Source: Emiliania huxleyi CCMP1516 (taxonomy: Eukaryota; Haptophyta; Isochrysidales; Noelaerhabdaceae). Taken from it: a stretch of 64,000 nucleotides of DNA. Both the position numbers and the translations under genes were made by a program. The stretch spans positions 734,522-798,521 of the forward strand of contig NW_005199194.1 of NCBI RefSeq assembly GCF_000372725.1. The letters are read 5' to 3'. This document shows positions 1 through 9,985 of this stretch, in pieces. Every line of letters starts with the position of its first letter. Position 1 is the first letter of the stretch. The notes under the pieces were generated by a model. The model was not told the DNA's origin. It did not search any database and saw nothing but the letters and a program-made list of their open reading frames with translations.

Positions 1-281
1 CCCTCTCCCTCTCCCCCCTCTCTTGCGCCGCGCGCCTGCCGCAGCATGCCGAGCGTCGCCTTGCACGTTCCGAGGCCCTGCAGTATGCGGCACGTCTGGC
101 CGAGGGCCTCCTCGGCGTCGAAGCCGCACACGCGGCACCACACGTCGTTCACGTGCACGATCCGGAACGGCTCGTGCGGCTCCGTGATGATACGGCTCTC
201 GGAACTCGGCTGCAGCGCCTGCTCGAGCGTCGCCGGCAGAGAGTTGAGCGGCGGAAGCTGCGGGACTGCGGTGGGCTCCAT
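1..281 (-). CDS. PAS/LOV-domain protein, N-terminal exon (runs off the left edge)
   Basis: Read on the minus strand from an ATG at 281 the frame stays open to the window edge (about 93 residues). Residues ~30-80 have the start of a PAS fold, including the segment FRIVHVND followed by GQTCRILQG. The latter matches the LOV signature GxNCRFLQ, with the cysteine that forms the flavin photo-adduct in LOV photoreceptors. By family it would be a blue-light or other small-ligand sensor. Asn is replaced by Thr just before the Cys, so flavin binding is not certain. The Arg/Gly/Glu-rich tail at 1-30 may already be intron, because CAG followed by GC lies near 19-23 and GC donors are common here. Effector domains lie outside the window. 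Confidence 0.6.
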   Translation of the reverse strand, partial: MEPTAVPQLPPLNSLPATLEQALQPSSESRIITEPHEPFRIVHVNDVWCRVCGFDAEEALGQTCRILQGLGTCKATLGMLRQARGAREGGEGE

Positions 282-812
282 TGCGCCACGCCGGGCCGCC
301 CACGGTCGAGGGGCGCGGCCTACCGACGACCGACCCGCAGGTGACGCGACGCGCCGAGGAGGGGGGGAGGGAAGGCGGTGCGGGGGGGTGCGCGATCGGG
401 CGCGGCGGCCGCGCGTGAAGAGATGGGAGAGCGAGGAGGTGGAAAAACAGCGTGGGGGTGGCGGGGCCGCGGCTCGCGCGTCGCCGCGCACGCTCCGCGG
501 CGGCCGCCGCTCCGCAGGCGGACTGCTCTGGCAGAGGGGCCCCGTCGGCGCGTTGCGGCCGTGAGCAGCGCGGAGTGCGGGCGAGGAGGCGAGGCGCGGT
601 CCGGGCGACGCGCAGGCGGCTGCAGCGGAGGCCGCGCGTGGTGTGTGGCCGAGGGATGAGGGTCGTCGGGAGTCTGGCGCGCGCCAACACACGAGAAGAC
701 TCTCGCGCCGGCCAGGAGCAATCGACGCTCTTCGTCTGTGAGCCCCCCACTTTTGATGAGCTCATCGCTCTGGGCTGATCTCGGGAGCCGTTTTTCTTTT
801 TTTGACGGCTGT

Positions 813-963
813 CGTGCAAGCCCCGCAGAGGTGCGGGCGAGAGGGCGGCCCGAGCCCGAAAGGGCCCGCCCTCGACCTTGCTCTACATGGTAACGGATAA
901 GAAGAGAAACACCCCCGGACCGGGACGCCGGCGGTCGAGTCGGGACACGCTGTGGTTCAGACG
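813..963 (+). repeat. 151-bp direct repeat, copy 1
   Basis: This segment reappears base for base at 1536-1686. It contains two short GC-rich stem-loops (CCCGC...GCGGG near 822-838, and GAGGGCGG...CCGCCCTC near 840-872). The unit ends in GGTTCAGACG. Flanks differ, so the boundaries are sharp. It could be a dispersed element or a structured RNA gene pair; no family is recognised. Confidence 0.75.
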
Positions 964-1535
964 TCCCCCCCCTCGACGCAGTCGAGTGACTGACATGAAT
1001 AGGGAGGAGAAAGTGTCCCCCACATATCACCACAGACGCAGCACAGGGGCTCCAATCCTGTCCGCCGGGGCCTCGGCTAGATCTCCAGTGGGGAGTGCGA
1101 GGGCTGGATCGACTGCAGCGAGAGTGTGGGTTGTGGACCGTCGGGATAGCGTGTGGCGTAGATGTTCTCCTGGAAGTAGAGAGGCTGATGTCTCTCGCCC
1201 TGCAGGAAGGAGAAACTCGGACGGGAGAGTGAAAACTCCTCCCTGCGGCATGTGCGCAGAACGGGTTGCGCAATGTGCGGCATCGTGTTGAGGGCTCGGG
1301 AGGGCAACGACGGCAGCGTTGCCGAGCTTGTACAGGGGCCTCAATCCTGTCCCCGATGGGGTGCGCCTCTCGCCGCGCGCGTAGCAGTCGGCGCGCGGGT
1401 AGCCTCAGAGATGCGCAGAGCGAGATGCGGTTATCAGCAAACCAAGCCCTGGGCTTGGATGGGCGCGGCGAAGCCGCGGCGCAGTGGATAGCGTGAAGAA
1501 CTCGAGATCGCTGGGATCTTGAGCCGCCGCTACCA

Positions 1536-1686
1536 CGTGCAAGCCCCGCAGAGGTGCGGGCGAGAGGGCGGCCCGAGCCCGAAAGGGCCCGCCCTCGACC
1601 TTGCTCTACATGGTAACGGATAAGAAGAGAAACACCCCCGGACCGGGACGCCGGCGGTCGAGTCGGGACACGCTGTGGTTCAGACG
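1536..1686 (+). repeat. 151-bp direct repeat, copy 2
   Basis: Second copy of the 813-963 unit in the same orientation, 723 bp downstream, with no difference seen. Identity over the whole unit against unrelated flanks implies a recent duplication or a sequence kept identical by selection. Confidence 0.75.
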
Positions 1687-2126
1687 GCTGTACCGTCGGG
1701 TACTTATTTTAAGATGAGGTAAACAGCAATAGATCCGGCCTGAAGCGGCCTAATCGATACCCAGCCCTCACGGAATCGGTCCCTCCCTCGTTGTACAGCA
1801 ATCGATCCTTCACAGTGCCCGTCCTGCCAAACTTGCCGAGAATCGGTCCCCCACCCAGGTCACCTGTGGCGCGAAGCATGTCTCCCGCCCTCGGTGCGCC
1901 GACCGCGCAGCGGCGGCAGACCATAAGAAGACAACAACTAAAAATCTCTCTCTAAGAAGCGGCGCAACGAGCTGGCTGCTGCCGACAAACACTGCAGTTG
2001 TATTTAAATCTCAGCGGCCTACTCCGCACAGCTTTGGCGTGGGCGTGGCTCTAGGAGTTTTTCCTTTTTCGATTCGATGAGTTGGGGCTCAGCTCCAAGA
2101 GACCTCGAGAGTGTCGTGCCGCAGGA

Positions 2127-3670
2127 ATGAGGCTTCCGAGCACGCTCGCTGTGGCGAGCGAGCCTTCCCGCTTCACGCCGCTCGAGAGCTGGGACCTCGA
2201 GTCGGGCGGCTTCCGACCTCTCGCTCCGGGTCTGTGGCTCCTGCGTGGCGAGAGAAGCCACCTGCCCGAAGGCGCGTGCAGGCTGCTCCGGCCTGTAGCG
2301 AGGGCCGCAAGCCTCGAGCGGCTGCTGCGCTCAGCTGCCTCCTCCTCGCAGCAAATCCCAGCGCGGTGGCGGCTCCGCTTCCTCGCCCGCGACGGCGGCA
2401 GAGCAGCGCCGCTCGCCGGTGGTCCGCGGTCGGAGATGGCGGCCGAGGCGTCCGACATCCTCTGCACCGCCGCGCGTGCTCTGCCGGGCGAGCCGGCGCT
2501 GCAAGGTCCATCGCCGCTGCTCCTCCTCGTCCGCACTCCGCGGCTGTGGTACCTGGCTCTCGACGTCACCGTCTCGCGCCAGCGCAGCGAGGCGGAAGAG
2601 GCGTGGAGGCTTCGCCCGTACTCCTTCTGCTCCGCCACCGACCTCCGCCTCGCCCGCCTCGCCGTCTCTCTCGCCGCGGCGCACCGGGCGGCGGGCGACA
2701 ATGGGGCGCTGCTCGACCCCTGCTGCGGCTCGGGCGGCATCCTCTTTGCCGCGCGGCTCGCCGGCTTGCGCGCGGTCGGCCTCGACAGGAACCCGACCGC
2801 GGTGGAGGGCGCGACGGCGAACATGGCAGCGGTCGACGCGCTTCTGGATGGCTCAAACGGCTCCGGTGGTGGTGGCGGCGGATGCGGCGGCGGCGGCAGC
2901 GGCGGGAGCGGCGGCGGCGGCGGCGGCGGCGGGAGCGGCGGCGGCGGGAGCGGCGGCTCCTCCGTGCTCGAGCACGACTGCCGCAACCCGCTGCCGCGCG
3001 AGGCGGTGCGCGGCGTTGCTCTGGTCGCGTCCACGCTTCCGTGGGGCTGACTCACGCCGGGGAGCTCTCTCTCTCTCTGAGCCGTCCCTGAGCCTTCTAG
3101 GTCGTGTCCAACCTGCCGTGGGGCCGCAACACGCGGCTGCCGCACGCCGAGTACCTCTCCTCCCTCCTCGCCCCGCTCGCCAGCTCGCTGCCCGGCGCCA
3201 CCTTCTGCCTCGTCACCGCCGAGCCGCTCGAGCCCGCCACTCTCGCCGCCACCAACCTCGCGCCGCGGCGGGTGGAGGCGGTGGGACGGCGCTGTGTCCT
3301 CTCGCTGCTCGAGCCGGCGGGCCCGGGGCAGGGAGCAGTGCCGGACGCGGCGGGGGCGAGGGTCGGGGCGGCATCCGCGAGCGGCGGCGGCGGCGGCGGC
3401 GGCGACGCGGCCGAGCGGGGCGAGGTGCTCGTCGGGGGCGGGCTCCGGTCGGCGGCAGGTTCGCCCTCGCTGCGCGTCCGCCTCGTCGCGGGCGCGCTCA
3501 TCGAGGTGCAGCATCGGGCGGCCGAGGGCGGGCGGACTTGGGCCACGGCCCGCGTCACGGCGGTGGCGGAGCCGGGGCTCTGCACTGTCGCGTGGCGGCC
3601 GAGCGGCCAGACGTCGGTCCTGCGGCTCTCGCTGCACGGTGGGCCAAACTGGCGGTTTGTGGATCTTTGA
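2127..3670 (+). CDS. UPF0020/TRM11-like RNA (guanine-N2) methylase
   Basis: Two exons, 2127-3023 and 3101-3670, give about 488 residues. The first ATG in frame is at 2127. The SAM-binding motif LLDPCCGSGGILFAA (residues ~193-207) is preceded by a WRLRPYSFCSATDL segment, as in UPF0020 methylases. The catalytic NLPWG motif (the N-P-P-Y equivalent) starts exon 2. A long Gly/Ser tract lies just before it. Family members methylate guanine N2 in tRNA or rRNA; the substrate here is unknown. No THUMP domain is obvious. The 77-nt intron begins with a near copy of the first 25 bases of exon 2, so unspliced RNA would read TLPWG then stop. A T-rich stretch and a TATTTAAA box lie upstream. Confidence 0.75.
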
Positions 3671-3923
3671 GAGTAGCTCTGCGCCCCTTCGTTGTTAGAA
3701 GAGCGTTTCTTTAACTTGTGTTCTGCAATAGATCTGAACACACAGTCGAAACACACAGGGACACAGGTCTCCGTAGTGCGTATGGTAGCGTTCAACCCGT
3801 TCCGGCATCGCCAGTGCTTTACGTAATTGTGATTTGTGTGGCGCCTCATGAATCCTCGAGATTTTGACGTTGATGACCGAGAGCTCGGGCGCGCCCAGAT
3901 GCACGTCTCAGAAACTGGCAAAC

Positions 3924-4197
3924 TCAGAATAAGAGCCTGATGCCGCGCTCCTCGCACACAGCCACCAGCTCGGGCTGCTTGCTGAGCAGCTCGAGCTTCT
4001 GCGCAGAAGCGAGAGGAGGTTCAGTATTTGTAGGTGGGGCGTGTGACGAGGGGGGGCAAGTGCGCGCCTTCAAGCTCGGGGCCGCTCCCTGCTCGAGGGC
4101 GGCGGCCAGCGTTTTGCAGCCCTCCTCACCAATCTGGTTGTAGTGGAGAAGGAGCTCCTTGAGCCGCGGCGCTGCCCCCTCCTTGCCGAGGGCGGCC
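3924..4197 (-). pseudogene. Leucine-rich-repeat (RNI-like) C-terminal fragment
   Basis: Exon 4197-4068 encodes an RNI-type repeat with the pattern LKELLLHYNQIGEEG followed by KTLAAALEQG. A 69-nt GC-AG intron (4067-3999) leads to exon 3998-3924, which ends in VCEERGIRLLF and a stop. LRR proteins of the RanGAP/NLRC type in algae often end in such a charged tail. No ATG precedes the first exon and no further LRR exon was found upstream, so this is a 5'-truncated gene or a single-repeat remnant. The intron has no stop in frame, so retention would still give protein. Confidence 0.55.
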
Positions 4198-4813
4198 CTG
4201 TTCACGCGCGCGCGAGACGTGCAGACAGGGTTGCCAGGTGAGAGCGAATGGCGCGGTTCACGCCTCGCACAACAGAGAGAGAGATGCGCTCTGCATGGTG
4301 GGACATAAAAGAAAGCGAGTACTTGGGCGAGTAGGCCGTGCGGTCGACGCTGCCGCGCGCGACTTTGCGCGCGAGGCGGCGCAGCTTGAGAACGGCGGTG
4401 GGCGAGAAGCCGCCGCCGAACGTCTCGTGGAGCAGGCGCTCGCTTCCGTGAATGTGAGCCTCGCCATCCTCACCTGGCAGTCGGACGCAAAAGCGTCCGC
4501 CGATAATTGCGCTTTCGACTGGGTCGTCGCTGGCGCGTGCTGGCTCACTCTCCCGTTCGCGCAGGCGATCGTTGCAGTCGCCCTCCGCCCAGGTGGGAAG
4601 GATATGAGGAGATGGAACAGCCCGAGGGAGAAGCGGAACGAAAATACGAATGCGATATTTTTTTAAAGCTCATATGTGTGAATGTATGTGTAGATATGTA
4701 TGTAACTGTAGAGAGGACTCGGTTTGGGGCAGAGTGAGTGGGAGAACTTTTCGGCGGTCGTGGAGGTCGTGGAGGTCGTTGAGTGGCGAGTCACGCTCGT
4801 GCGGACAGCATCG
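4198..4813. other. No supported gene
   Basis: Only compositional open frames were seen. A TATGTATGT-rich stretch around 4672-4700 is a short imperfect repeat. Confidence 0.4.
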
Positions 4814-5521
4814 ATGCCGGCGCCGGACGCGGCGGCGAGGCACACGGGCGCCGGCGTGGCGCGTCGGCAGGCCCACCACGAGCGGATGCGCGACGAGCGC
4901 GCTCGGGAAGCGGCCGCGGGCGACGCGGAGCTTCCGCCGGAGGACGACGCGGTCGAGATGGCGAGCGCCGTCCACGTGCTGGACAGCGTGGGGGAGGTGG
5001 GCGCGAACTACACCCTGCTGCGCAGCAAGGAGACGAAGGCGAAGGGCGGAAGCGAAAGCGCGAGGATGCCAGGGCGGCGCTCGACGGCCACACTGTCCTG
5101 TCCACCGGATCGCGCCTCGAGATCTTCTGCGACAGCGAGCGGTGGTACCCTGCGACCGTCATGGCGCGGGAGGAGGACGGGGACGGACGGATCGTGCACG
5201 AGGTCGAGTACGGCGGCTACGGATCGGCGGTGGTGGCACATGCTGGACGACGAGCGGTGGCGCGCCGTCCCAGAGCAGGCCGGCGCGGGCGCAGGCGGCG
5301 CTGCCGCAGACGGGGATGGGGATGCGGCGATGGACCGCGCGGACGGCGAGCAGGGTGCCCGTGCCGCGGGCGCCGCCGAGGCGGCCGAGGTGCGGCCGGC
5401 GCCGCCTCCTGTGCGCCGGGGTGTGCGGCGCAGCGCGCTGGCGGACGCCCTCGAGGCGGAGGATGACGAGCAGCAGGAGGAGGCGGTACACGGGTTCTCC
5501 GCAAAATTCCCGGCATTTTGA
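4814..5521 (+). pseudogene. Tudor-like domain protein with two frame breaks
   Basis: From the ATG at 4814 the frame gives a charged N-terminus with VLDSVGEVGANYTLL. After KETKAK (about 5035-5050) the sensible reading moves to another frame: KRKRED, then a Tudor-like strand series SRLEIFCDSERWYPATVM and VHEVEYGGY. Near 5225-5245 it returns to the first frame for WHMLDDERWRAV, a typical end of these domains. Such domains bind methylated residues or act as small beta-barrels. The two shifts cancel, so they could be paired indels, assembly errors, or small unrecognised introns. The C-terminus is low complexity and merges into a dispersed repeat at 5497. Confidence 0.4.
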
Positions 5522-5625
5522 CGATTTGGAAGAAAATTTGGCTGATTTTGGGCCCAAACCAGCCTCAGACTCGGCTCAGAGCCCAAAATTTGACGATTTC
5601 CACGGAGTTTTCCCGGGAAAATAGA
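5497..5625 (-). repeat. Dispersed repeat family C, copy 1
   Basis: Read on the minus strand this matches 41156-41270: both contain TTTCCCGGGAAAA-like sequence, ACTCCGTGGAA, TGAGCC and TGTCTGAGGCTG-like blocks, and CAAAATCnGCnAAA. It overlaps the end of the Tudor-like frame, so that C-terminus may come from the repeat. Confidence 0.6.
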
Positions 5626-6299
5626 GAGGAAAAGAGAGGGTGCTACAGCCCAAGGCACGCACCAGGTGTAAGAGTCGATTTGGGATGAATTCTTTTGCTA
5701 AGGGGCCGTTGTCTGCTGTGCCTTTTGAGATCCAAGGACCAAGATTTTTAGCAATACCAAACAAATCTAACACTGTTGTTGTTGTTTGCCTTTTGTGGTG
5801 CTAGTCCGTGCCAGTCTGCTAATAAATAAATAAATAAAACGGACATCCCGAGCTGCTGCCATAAATAAATAAATAAAACGGGCACGCCAAACGAGGGGTG
5901 GGAGAAGGACAGGGTCCCCACCTGCACGAGCAGGATCTTGTAAGGACGATCAGGGACACAGGGGAAGGGGAGCGGGGAGCGCATCGCGACACGAACAGGA
6001 AGCGTAGAATTCTTTTGCCAGTCTGCTGTGAGCGAGGCGTGAAAGAGAATAGAATTCTTTTGCTACTCAGTCCGCGCCAGTCCGCGCCCTTGTCGTGCCA
6101 GTGTGCTGTGAGAGAGGTAGGTAGAAAGGTGAAGAACAGCCAGGCTCGGACTGGACCCAACGCGGTATGGGTGGACGCTAGACAGATGATGACGACACGC
6201 ACGAGCGACACACAGACACAAAGAGAGGCTTATATGTGAGAATTCTTTTGCTACTCTCTTGGCCCTTGATTGAGGCCAGCGCGGCTCGAGGTCGAGCGC
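5626..6299. other. Repeat-rich intergenic region
   Basis: Contains two copies of an AAATAAATAAATAAAACGG tract (5819-5840, 5862-5881), four GAATTCTTTTG sites (5687, 6006, 6051, 6239), and dispersed repeat B (6115-6225). The block GTCCGCGCCAGTCCGCGCCC at 6071 recurs at 7636. No gene is supported. Confidence 0.55.
6115..6225 (+). repeat. Dispersed repeat family B, copy 1
   Basis: Shares GGTAGGTAG..AAGGTGAAG, AACAGCCAGGCTCGGACTGG and ACAGATGATGACGACACGCA with copies near 34153-34205 and 54739-54935. Family unknown; likely a mobile non-coding element. Confidence 0.65.
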
Positions 6300-6752
6300 A
6301 TGTACATGTGGTTTCTCGCACTATCAGCGCTCACGCTCGTGAGGCCGCCGCTCCACGCTCAGCCTGTCGTAGTGAAGCTCGACGCAGCGCGAGTCCTTTC
6401 AACCCCTGCCATGGCAGGCCAGTGGCGCGGCCGCCAGCCTCGGAAGCAGTCGCTGCCCAAGCTGGCGCAAAATCGCCGAGGTCCGCCATACGGAGGCACG
6501 CGGTACTCAAATAAGCTCGCTCTCGCAAAGGGGGGCAACGGCGGCCTGCGTCGGCTGCGATCTGGGGCGGCCACGAGAGCAGAGTTCGAAGGCCGCAAGC
6601 CTGCGTCGTCGCAGGCATCAAAGGGAAGCCTCCCGGAGCCACTTGCGAAGCTCGTAGCCTTGCTCTACTACGGTGCATACGTCGGCGTCTTCGGAAAGAT
6701 GGTGCTTGCCGTCCTGGAGAGGGGGCTGCCGGGCGCTGCAACTGCGGGCTAG
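6300..6752 (+). CDS. Small secreted or plastid-targeted protein, unknown function
   Basis: The ATG at 6300 opens a 150-residue frame. Residues 1-20 (MYMWFLALSALTLVRPPLHA) look like a signal peptide with cleavage after LHA. The middle is basic and Gly/Arg-rich. Near residues 120-140 there is one hydrophobic stretch, LVALLYYGAYVGVFGKMVLA, a probable membrane helix. A bipartite plastid leader plus one helix would suit a small thylakoid protein in an alga with a secondary plastid, but no family is recognised. The sequence GAATTCTTTTGC lies 48-60 bp upstream of the ATG and resembles a motif found before other genes here. Confidence 0.45.
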   Translation: MYMWFLALSALTLVRPPLHAQPVVVKLDAARVLSTPAMAGQWRGRQPRKQSLPKLAQNRRGPPYGGTRYSNKLALAKGGNGGLRRLRSGAATRAEFEGRKPASSQASKGSLPEPLAKLVALLYYGAYVGVFGKMVLAVLERGLPGAATAG

Positions 6753-7183
6753 CCGCCATCTTCACACCCACTTATAACGGCACACTGCATCGCGCCAAGT
6801 CTCACCATCCACATCTGTGCTTCTTAGACTAGTAGTCAGTCTGTGGTCGTCATGTTCTGATGAGAGACTCTCTGAAAAGGCTGAAAACGTGTATGTGCAC
6901 GCTAGTCTTACGGATCTGTGAGCCAGGAAAAGGAACACGAAATGTGGGGGAAGACGACACCGGCCGAGAGATTCAGAGAGGGACCAACCCATGGGGTGCG
7001 TGGCGCGGCACACAGCAGCCGCGCGCCGCCACGCAGCTCGTCGGGGATGTCCATCGCCTGAGGGGCGACGGCCTGTGGTGAACTACTAAACTGCCTCATC
7101 CACAAAGAGAATTTAAACAAGAGAACTCTCTCTCACAGCACACAGGCTCGACACAGGTGCGAACTGGCGCGTGCTAGTACTAT
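6753..7183. other. No supported gene
   Basis: Follows the small secreted protein. Only short frames without family features are present. Confidence 0.4.
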
Positions 7184-7638
7184 CACCGGCACACCACCGG
7201 AGCCGCCTAAGCGACTCCGTTAAGAACGGCAATGCACTTAGCACCGTGCACAATGCCGCTGTCCCCGCACGCTAGCTCGTTCACCGTCTGCCACGCCACG
7301 GCGGTGTGGAGGACGACAGACAAGCGCTGCATCTGCAGCCCGTGCCAGTTCTTGGTGGTCCATGTGACCTCATTGATCACCCACCGTTTGCGGGGCGTGT
7401 GTCCTGCCGCCGAAAGGGAGAACGCGTCTCGGGGGGGAGGGCCGCGACGGCGGCTCAAGCGGGAGGGAGCGGAGACAGTGGGCAGAGAGCGAGAGCTGCG
7501 GCGGGCGGAGGCGTACGTGGCAGACGGTGAACGAGCTAGCGTGCGGGGAGAGCGGCATTGTGCACGGTGCGGAATGCATTGCCGTTCTTAACGGAGTCGC
7601 TTAGGCGGCTCCGGTGGTGAGCCGGTGTGTGTGCCAGT
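7184..7638. mobile_element. Non-autonomous element with ~110-120-bp terminal inverted repeats
   Basis: The left end (7184-7295) and right end (7516-7638) are inverted copies. Both contain CACCGGAGCCGCCTAAGCGA, the block TCCGTTAAGAACGGCAATGC, and CGCACGCTAGCTCGTTCACC, ending in GTCTGCCACG. The ~220-bp centre has no transposase. A copy of one end is at 42641-42787. The size and structure fit a MITE or foldback element. Confidence 0.7.
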
Positions 7639-7941
7639 CCGCGCCAGTCCGCGCCCTTGTCGTGCCAGTGTGCTGTGAGAGAGGCTTGTATCTTAAGAAT
7701 TCTTTTCAGGCTCTTCTTTACCAATTACGAACAACTCCGGAGCCCGCCTCCCGGCCGAGGCGCCGCGGCTTCTTTTTCAAGCCCGGTGGGGGTATAACGG
7801 CGGCGTTTATAACGGATATGGATCTCGCTGCGCCCCTAGGCGCGCCCACGGCCCCACCCCCCACGCCGCGCGTGTGAGCCGGCCGTGTCCGCGTGTGTGG
7901 TGTGTGTCTCCCTAGAGCCTAGACCCTAGTCCACACACTAA

Positions 7942-9081
7942 TCAAGCGACAGCGAAAGCCTTCATCCGCGCCGCTGCCATCGGAGCCACCGCCTCCCACG
8001 CGCCCAATGCCGGGTCGTACCGCTCCACCGAGCTGAGGATCCCGCCAGGGTTGTGGCCGGTACCCAATCCGCCTACGACATAGAGCTTGCCGTCGAGCGC
8101 CGCCACGCCATGAGCCTCCCGCGCCTCCGCCATCGGCGCCACCGCCTCCCACGCATCCAACGCCGGGTCGTACCGCTCCACCGAGCTGAGGACGCCGCCG
8201 TCGCCACGCCCGCCCACAGCGTACAGCTTGCCGTCGAGCACCGCCAGGACGTGAGAGTCCCGCGCTGTCGCCATCGACGCCACCGCCTCCCACGCGTTCG
8301 TCGCGGGGTCGTACCGCTCGACTGAGCTGAGGAAGCCGTCTTCGTCGGTGCGGCCTCCCACAGCATACAGCTTGCCGTCGAGCGCCGCCACACCATGGTC
8401 GCTCCGCGCCGCCGCCATCGCCGCCACCGCCTCCCACGCGTTCGTCGCGGGATCGTACCGCTCGACCGAGCTTAGGTCATCAGCGTCGCCGTTGAAGCCT
8501 CCCACAGCGTAAAGCTTGCCGTCGAGCACCGCGACGGCGGGAGCAAACCGCGCCTCTGCCATCGGCGCCACCTCCTCCCACGATTTCGCAGCCAGGTCGT
8601 AACGCTCCACCAGGTTGGAAGCGCCGCCCGCCGCATACAGCTTGCCATCGAGCACCGCCGTGCAGACATACGTGCGTGCCGAAGGCATCGGCACCGTAGC
8701 CTCCTCCTCCCACTCGTTCGTTGACGGGTCGTACCGCTCCAGCGAGCTGAGGAGGCGTTCATCGTTGTCGTGGCCGCCGACCACGGTCAGGCGCGGCCTC
8801 TCGCGCGTCTTCAGCGTCTCCTTCCAGCCGCGGCGCCACGCGCGGCACGTGCCCTTGATGGCGTGCTCCTTGGTCGGCAGCTGGGCGAGGATGTGCGGGG
8901 CGAGGTCCGGCGAGAGGAGGACCTCAGAGAGCACCCACTCGGGCTGCTCCACGAGCCGTGCGGCGTGAGCCTCCGCCACGCGCATTGCGGCGGCGCTCGC
9001 GCCCGCCTGCGCCTCGATGATGGCGCACAGCTGCTCTGGCGAGAGGCCCGAGACGCGGGCGCCGATGCGGTGCGAGGCCAT
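7942..9081 (-). CDS. F-box/kelch-repeat protein
   Basis: A single exon with ATG at 9081 gives 379 residues. An F-box-like stretch at ~58-90 (LAPHILAQLPTKEHAIKGT, then CRAWRRGWKE) precedes about six kelch repeats (residues ~97-375). Each repeat has the usual double Gly (VGG/AGG), a Tyr and a Trp, and VERYDP-type loops, e.g. GKLYAVGG and NAWEAVA. F-box/kelch proteins are substrate receptors of SCF ubiquitin ligases, with the propeller binding the target. The repeats are close to each other in sequence, suggesting recent internal duplication. The frame is intact and intronless, unlike most neighbours. Confidence 0.8.
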   Translation of the reverse strand: MASHRIGARVSGLSPEQLCAIIEAQAGASAAAMRVAEAHAARLVEQPEWVLSEVLLSPDLAPHILAQLPTKEHAIKGTCRAWRRGWKETLKTRERPRLTVVGGHDNDERLLSSLERYDPSTNEWEEEATVPMPSARTYVCTAVLDGKLYAAGGASNLVERYDLAAKSWEEVAPMAEARFAPAVAVLDGKLYAVGGFNGDADDLSSVERYDPATNAWEAVAAMAAARSDHGVAALDGKLYAVGGRTDEDGFLSSVERYDPATNAWEAVASMATARDSHVLAVLDGKLYAVGGRGDGGVLSSVERYDPALDAWEAVAPMAEAREAHGVAALDGKLYVVGGLGTGHNPGGILSSVERYDPALGAWEAVAPMAAARMKAFAVA

Positions 9082-9189
9082 CGGCGTGATGCCGCGTTTT
9101 CTTTTTCAAGCTCTTCTTGGGGGTAAAACGCCGATCTGCCTGGGCATGGACCCGCGGGCCCAAAGAACCTCTCTGCACTTTGATTTCTT

Positions 9190-9985
9190 GCACTAGGAAG
9201 ATGTGGCCGGCTCGTGGGAAGGCAGCCCCCGTGGGAAAGCCCGCCCGGCCCGCTCCCGACACCGGAGCGGTGCTCCGGGGGCACGCCCCCGTGCACCACC
9301 CCCGCCTATGAACTGCACCACTCCCGATCGGGGGCGGTGCAACCGGTGCTCCGGGGGCACGCCCCCGTGCACCACCCCCGCCTATGAACTGCACCACTCC
9401 CGATCGGGGGCGGTGCTCCGGGGGCACGCCCCCATGCACGCCCCCTCATATGACAGCGCACGCCTCCTCATATGAAATGCACACCCCCGCCCGGTTTTCA
9501 TATGAACTGCACCGCTCCGAGACCGGAGAGACCGCTTTATTGCCGCGATCAAAACTAGGTCACACACCAGACGACATGTACTCTCCCACCCGACATGCGA
9601 CAACCGGCAAAACGCTGTCGTGAGCCAGCCGCTTTTGCGGCAGCCGACCGCGGAGATCGAGCGCGCCGCGTGCGCGGAGATCGACATGTGGCGAGGCGAC
9701 CGTCATCCCGTACGATGCCGCTGGCGCGTCGGCGCGAGCCTGCGGCTCGGCGGAGGGCTCCACGCTCGGCGCGGCGGAGGTGCGCCGGACTGCACCACTC
9801 CCGCACCACCCCCGACTCGGAGCGGTGCAGTTCATATGAAACTGCGCACCGCTCCGGTGCACCGCTCCCGTGCGCAATTAGGAGCGGGGGTGGGCCAGGT
9901 GGCGTGCCCCTCTAATGGGGGGTGGCGTTCCCACGGGGGCTGCCTTCCCACGCGCTGGCCACATCTTCCTAACGGGTACATCACG
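9190..9985. mobile_element. ~0.8-kb inverted-repeat element with internal tandem units
   Basis: The left end (about 9192-9240) and right end (about 9928-9982) are inverted copies over ~50 bp, sharing TAGGAAGATGTGGCC and GTGGGAAGGCAGCCCCCGTG. The ends are bounded by TA, as expected for a TA target duplication. Inside, a ~65-70-bp unit (GGTGCTCCGGGGGCACGCCC with CTATGAACTGCACCACTCCC) is repeated two to three times from 9260 to 9440. No transposase is seen. Confidence 0.65.

Larger units (their letters stand above)
282..2126. other. Intergenic region with a duplicated 151-bp unit
   Basis: GC-rich stretch between a minus-strand gene start and a plus-strand gene start. It carries two copies of a 151-bp repeat (listed separately). 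Long open frames here on the minus strand are compositional. A TATTTAAA box lies near 2001-2008, about 120 bp upstream of the methylase ATG. Confidence 0.5.

Noticed and set aside
320..1273. Long minus-strand open frame (~317 codons)
   Set aside because: Arg/Ser/Pro-rich composition typical of out-of-frame GC-rich DNA, no ATG-supported domain, and it crosses a 151-bp repeat copy.
1476..1536. tRNA-like segment (GGCGCAGTGGATAGCG resembles an A box)
   Set aside because: No acceptable anticodon or T arm and no B box at the right distance.
2051..3714. Long frames antisense to, or in other frames of, the methylase (up to ~528 codons)
   Set aside because: Shadow frames of a GC-rich gene; Pro/Arg-rich with no motifs.
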